From: Bacteroidota bacterium
Lineage (GTDB): Bacteria > Spirochaetota > Spirochaetia > JABMQR01
DNA: 7,081 bases
Reading direction: 5' to 3'
Assembly (NCBI GenBank): GCA_013202335.1
Contig: JABMQR010000159.1
Span: forward strand, 1 to 7,081
Positions 6,360 to 7,081 of this stretch are shown piece by piece (the first letter of the stretch is position 1; the number at the start of each line of letters is the position of its first letter). A program made the translations under genes and the position numbers. Below the pieces are notes generated by a model. That model saw nothing but the letters and a program-made list of their open reading frames with translations, did not search any database and was not told where the DNA came from.

Positions 6360-7081
6360 ATGGAAGAAAGCAAAAAAGGAAAATCCGCAGGATCAAGGAA
6401 AAAGAGATCAATGATAAGAAAGAAAAAACAGATAACCGGATCTGGGGAAGCTTTGACCCCGGAGGAAAGAAGTCTTGCCTCAGCAAAAAAAAGACTCAAC
6501 TTGAAAAAAAGAAGAAAAATTACAAGCTGGATAATATTTTTAGTTATTATAGCTGCCGGTGCAGGGACTTACTTTTTGTTTTTTAATGAAGAAACAGCAA
6601 TTAGCACCTGGAATAATGCGACGAATACACCGATTGATGGCGGCGGTGATACAGAGTATACAATTCAGCAGTTAGCCTTTGCTGATTTTGTGGATGTCTC
6701 AGGTAGTGTGGAACCTGCAGAAAGCAGGAATCAGGCTTTCAATACAACGGGAACTCTTGATAAAATCTATGTTGGGGAAGGTGATAGAGTAACAGAGGGG
6801 GATCTACTGGCTGAGCTTGATAGCTTATCAGCGTTATATGATGTAGAGAACTTAAGGTTTCAGATTGAGCAAGCTGAGGATATCAGTTCATTGGAATATG
6901 ATCTGGCAAGCAATGATCAGCAGATTGCACAGACACAGAACAATTTAAACGAGCTCTATGATCTGGCATCTATTGCACTGCAGATTGAACAACGGGAAGA
7001 TACCAGTGCATTCGATTATGATTTGGCAAATATAAATCAGCAGATTGCCCGGACCGAAGATGCAAGTGCCTTGGACTATGA
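6360..7081 (+). CDS. Periplasmic adaptor subunit (HlyD/AcrA-type membrane fusion protein), partial
   Basis: The 240 codons visible encode the N-terminal part of a membrane fusion protein linking an inner-membrane pump to the TolC-like channel. AAGGA (6348-6352), seven bases before the ATG, supports the start. Residues 1-53 are a strongly basic cytoplasmic tail (20 Lys/Arg). One membrane segment follows at about 55-75, then a periplasmic linker. The first half of a biotinyl-lipoyl domain is seen at about 126-155 (GTLDKIYVGEGDRVTEGDLL). From about 160 the chain enters the alpha-hairpin, built from 20-residue repeats that continue past the end of the window. The second lipoyl half, beta-barrel and membrane-proximal domains are expected beyond 7081, and probably a MacB-type ABC or RND pump gene. 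The 190-base gap after the TolC gene has no clear terminator, so co-transcription is likely. Substrate unknown. Confidence 0.85.
   Translation, partial: MEESKKGKSAGSRKKRSMIRKKKQITGSGEALTPEERSLASAKKRLNLKKRRKITSWIIFLVIIAAGAGTYFLFFNEETAISTWNNATNTPIDGGGDTEYTIQQLAFADFVDVSGSVEPAESRNQAFNTTGTLDKIYVGEGDRVTEGDLLAELDSLSALYDVENLRFQIEQAEDISSLEYDLASNDQQIAQTQNNLNELYDLASIALQIEQREDTSAFDYDLANINQQIARTEDASALDY
6861..7081 (+). repeat. 60-nt tandem repeats encoding 20-residue units of the adaptor hairpin
   Basis: CAGATTG recurs at 6861, 6921, 6981 and 7041, exactly 60 bases apart, and TATGA recurs in register at 6837, 6897, 6957, 7017 and 7077. The units encode QIEQAED...YDLA, QIAQTQN...YDLA, QIEQRED...YDLA and QIARTED...Y. 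Units one and three share about three quarters of their bases, and the fourth copy is cut by the window end. The phase is a whole number of codons, so copies can be gained or lost without a frameshift. This suggests recent growth by duplication. Confidence 0.92.

Overview
The window looks like ordinary chromosome from an AT-rich, diderm (Gram-negative-type) bacterium. The diderm call rests on a TolC-like outer-membrane protein followed by an inner-membrane-anchored HlyD/AcrA-type adaptor. The style of the XRE regulator and the divergent TolC/adaptor pair suggest a spirochaete-like organism, but this is inference from sequence style and was not tested by any search.

Layout, left to right. Positions 1-264 are non-coding and hold a run of short inverted repeats, then a clear intrinsic terminator (210-234, minus strand) for the gene that follows. 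Positions 265-2547 (minus) encode a fused 23S rRNA methyltransferase, RlmKL, with both catalytic halves intact. Positions 2548-2812 are a gene-free gap with four consecutive perfect or near-perfect hairpins. Positions 2813-3736 (minus, possibly starting at 3793) encode the redox-switched chaperone Hsp33 (HslO). Roughly 3737-4110 is a divergent intergenic region with a candidate hslO promoter and several inverted repeats. Positions 4111-4410 (plus) encode a 99-residue XRE-family DNA-binding protein. It is followed by an 18-nt-period repeat array with dyad symmetry and a strong terminator (4508-4542). A new plus-strand unit then starts, with a good sigma70-type promoter (4609-4636) and an upstream TGTGAAA/TTTCACA palindrome. 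It holds a TolC-family efflux protein (4709-6169) and a periplasmic adaptor subunit (6360 to beyond the window end).

Functionally there are two themes. The minus-strand genes concern ribosome maturation and protein quality control. The plus-strand genes are two parts of a tripartite export or efflux machine, whose inner-membrane pump would be expected just past position 7081. The XRE protein could regulate the efflux unit or itself, but a terminator separates them and nothing in the sequence proves the link.

The most unusual signals are (i) exact 60-nt (20-residue) tandem repeats building the alpha-helical hairpin of the adaptor, running off the window end, and (ii) arrays of consecutive short hairpins, unrelated in sequence but alike in layout, in three intergenic gaps. 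I do not see a clearly new multi-gene system in this window.
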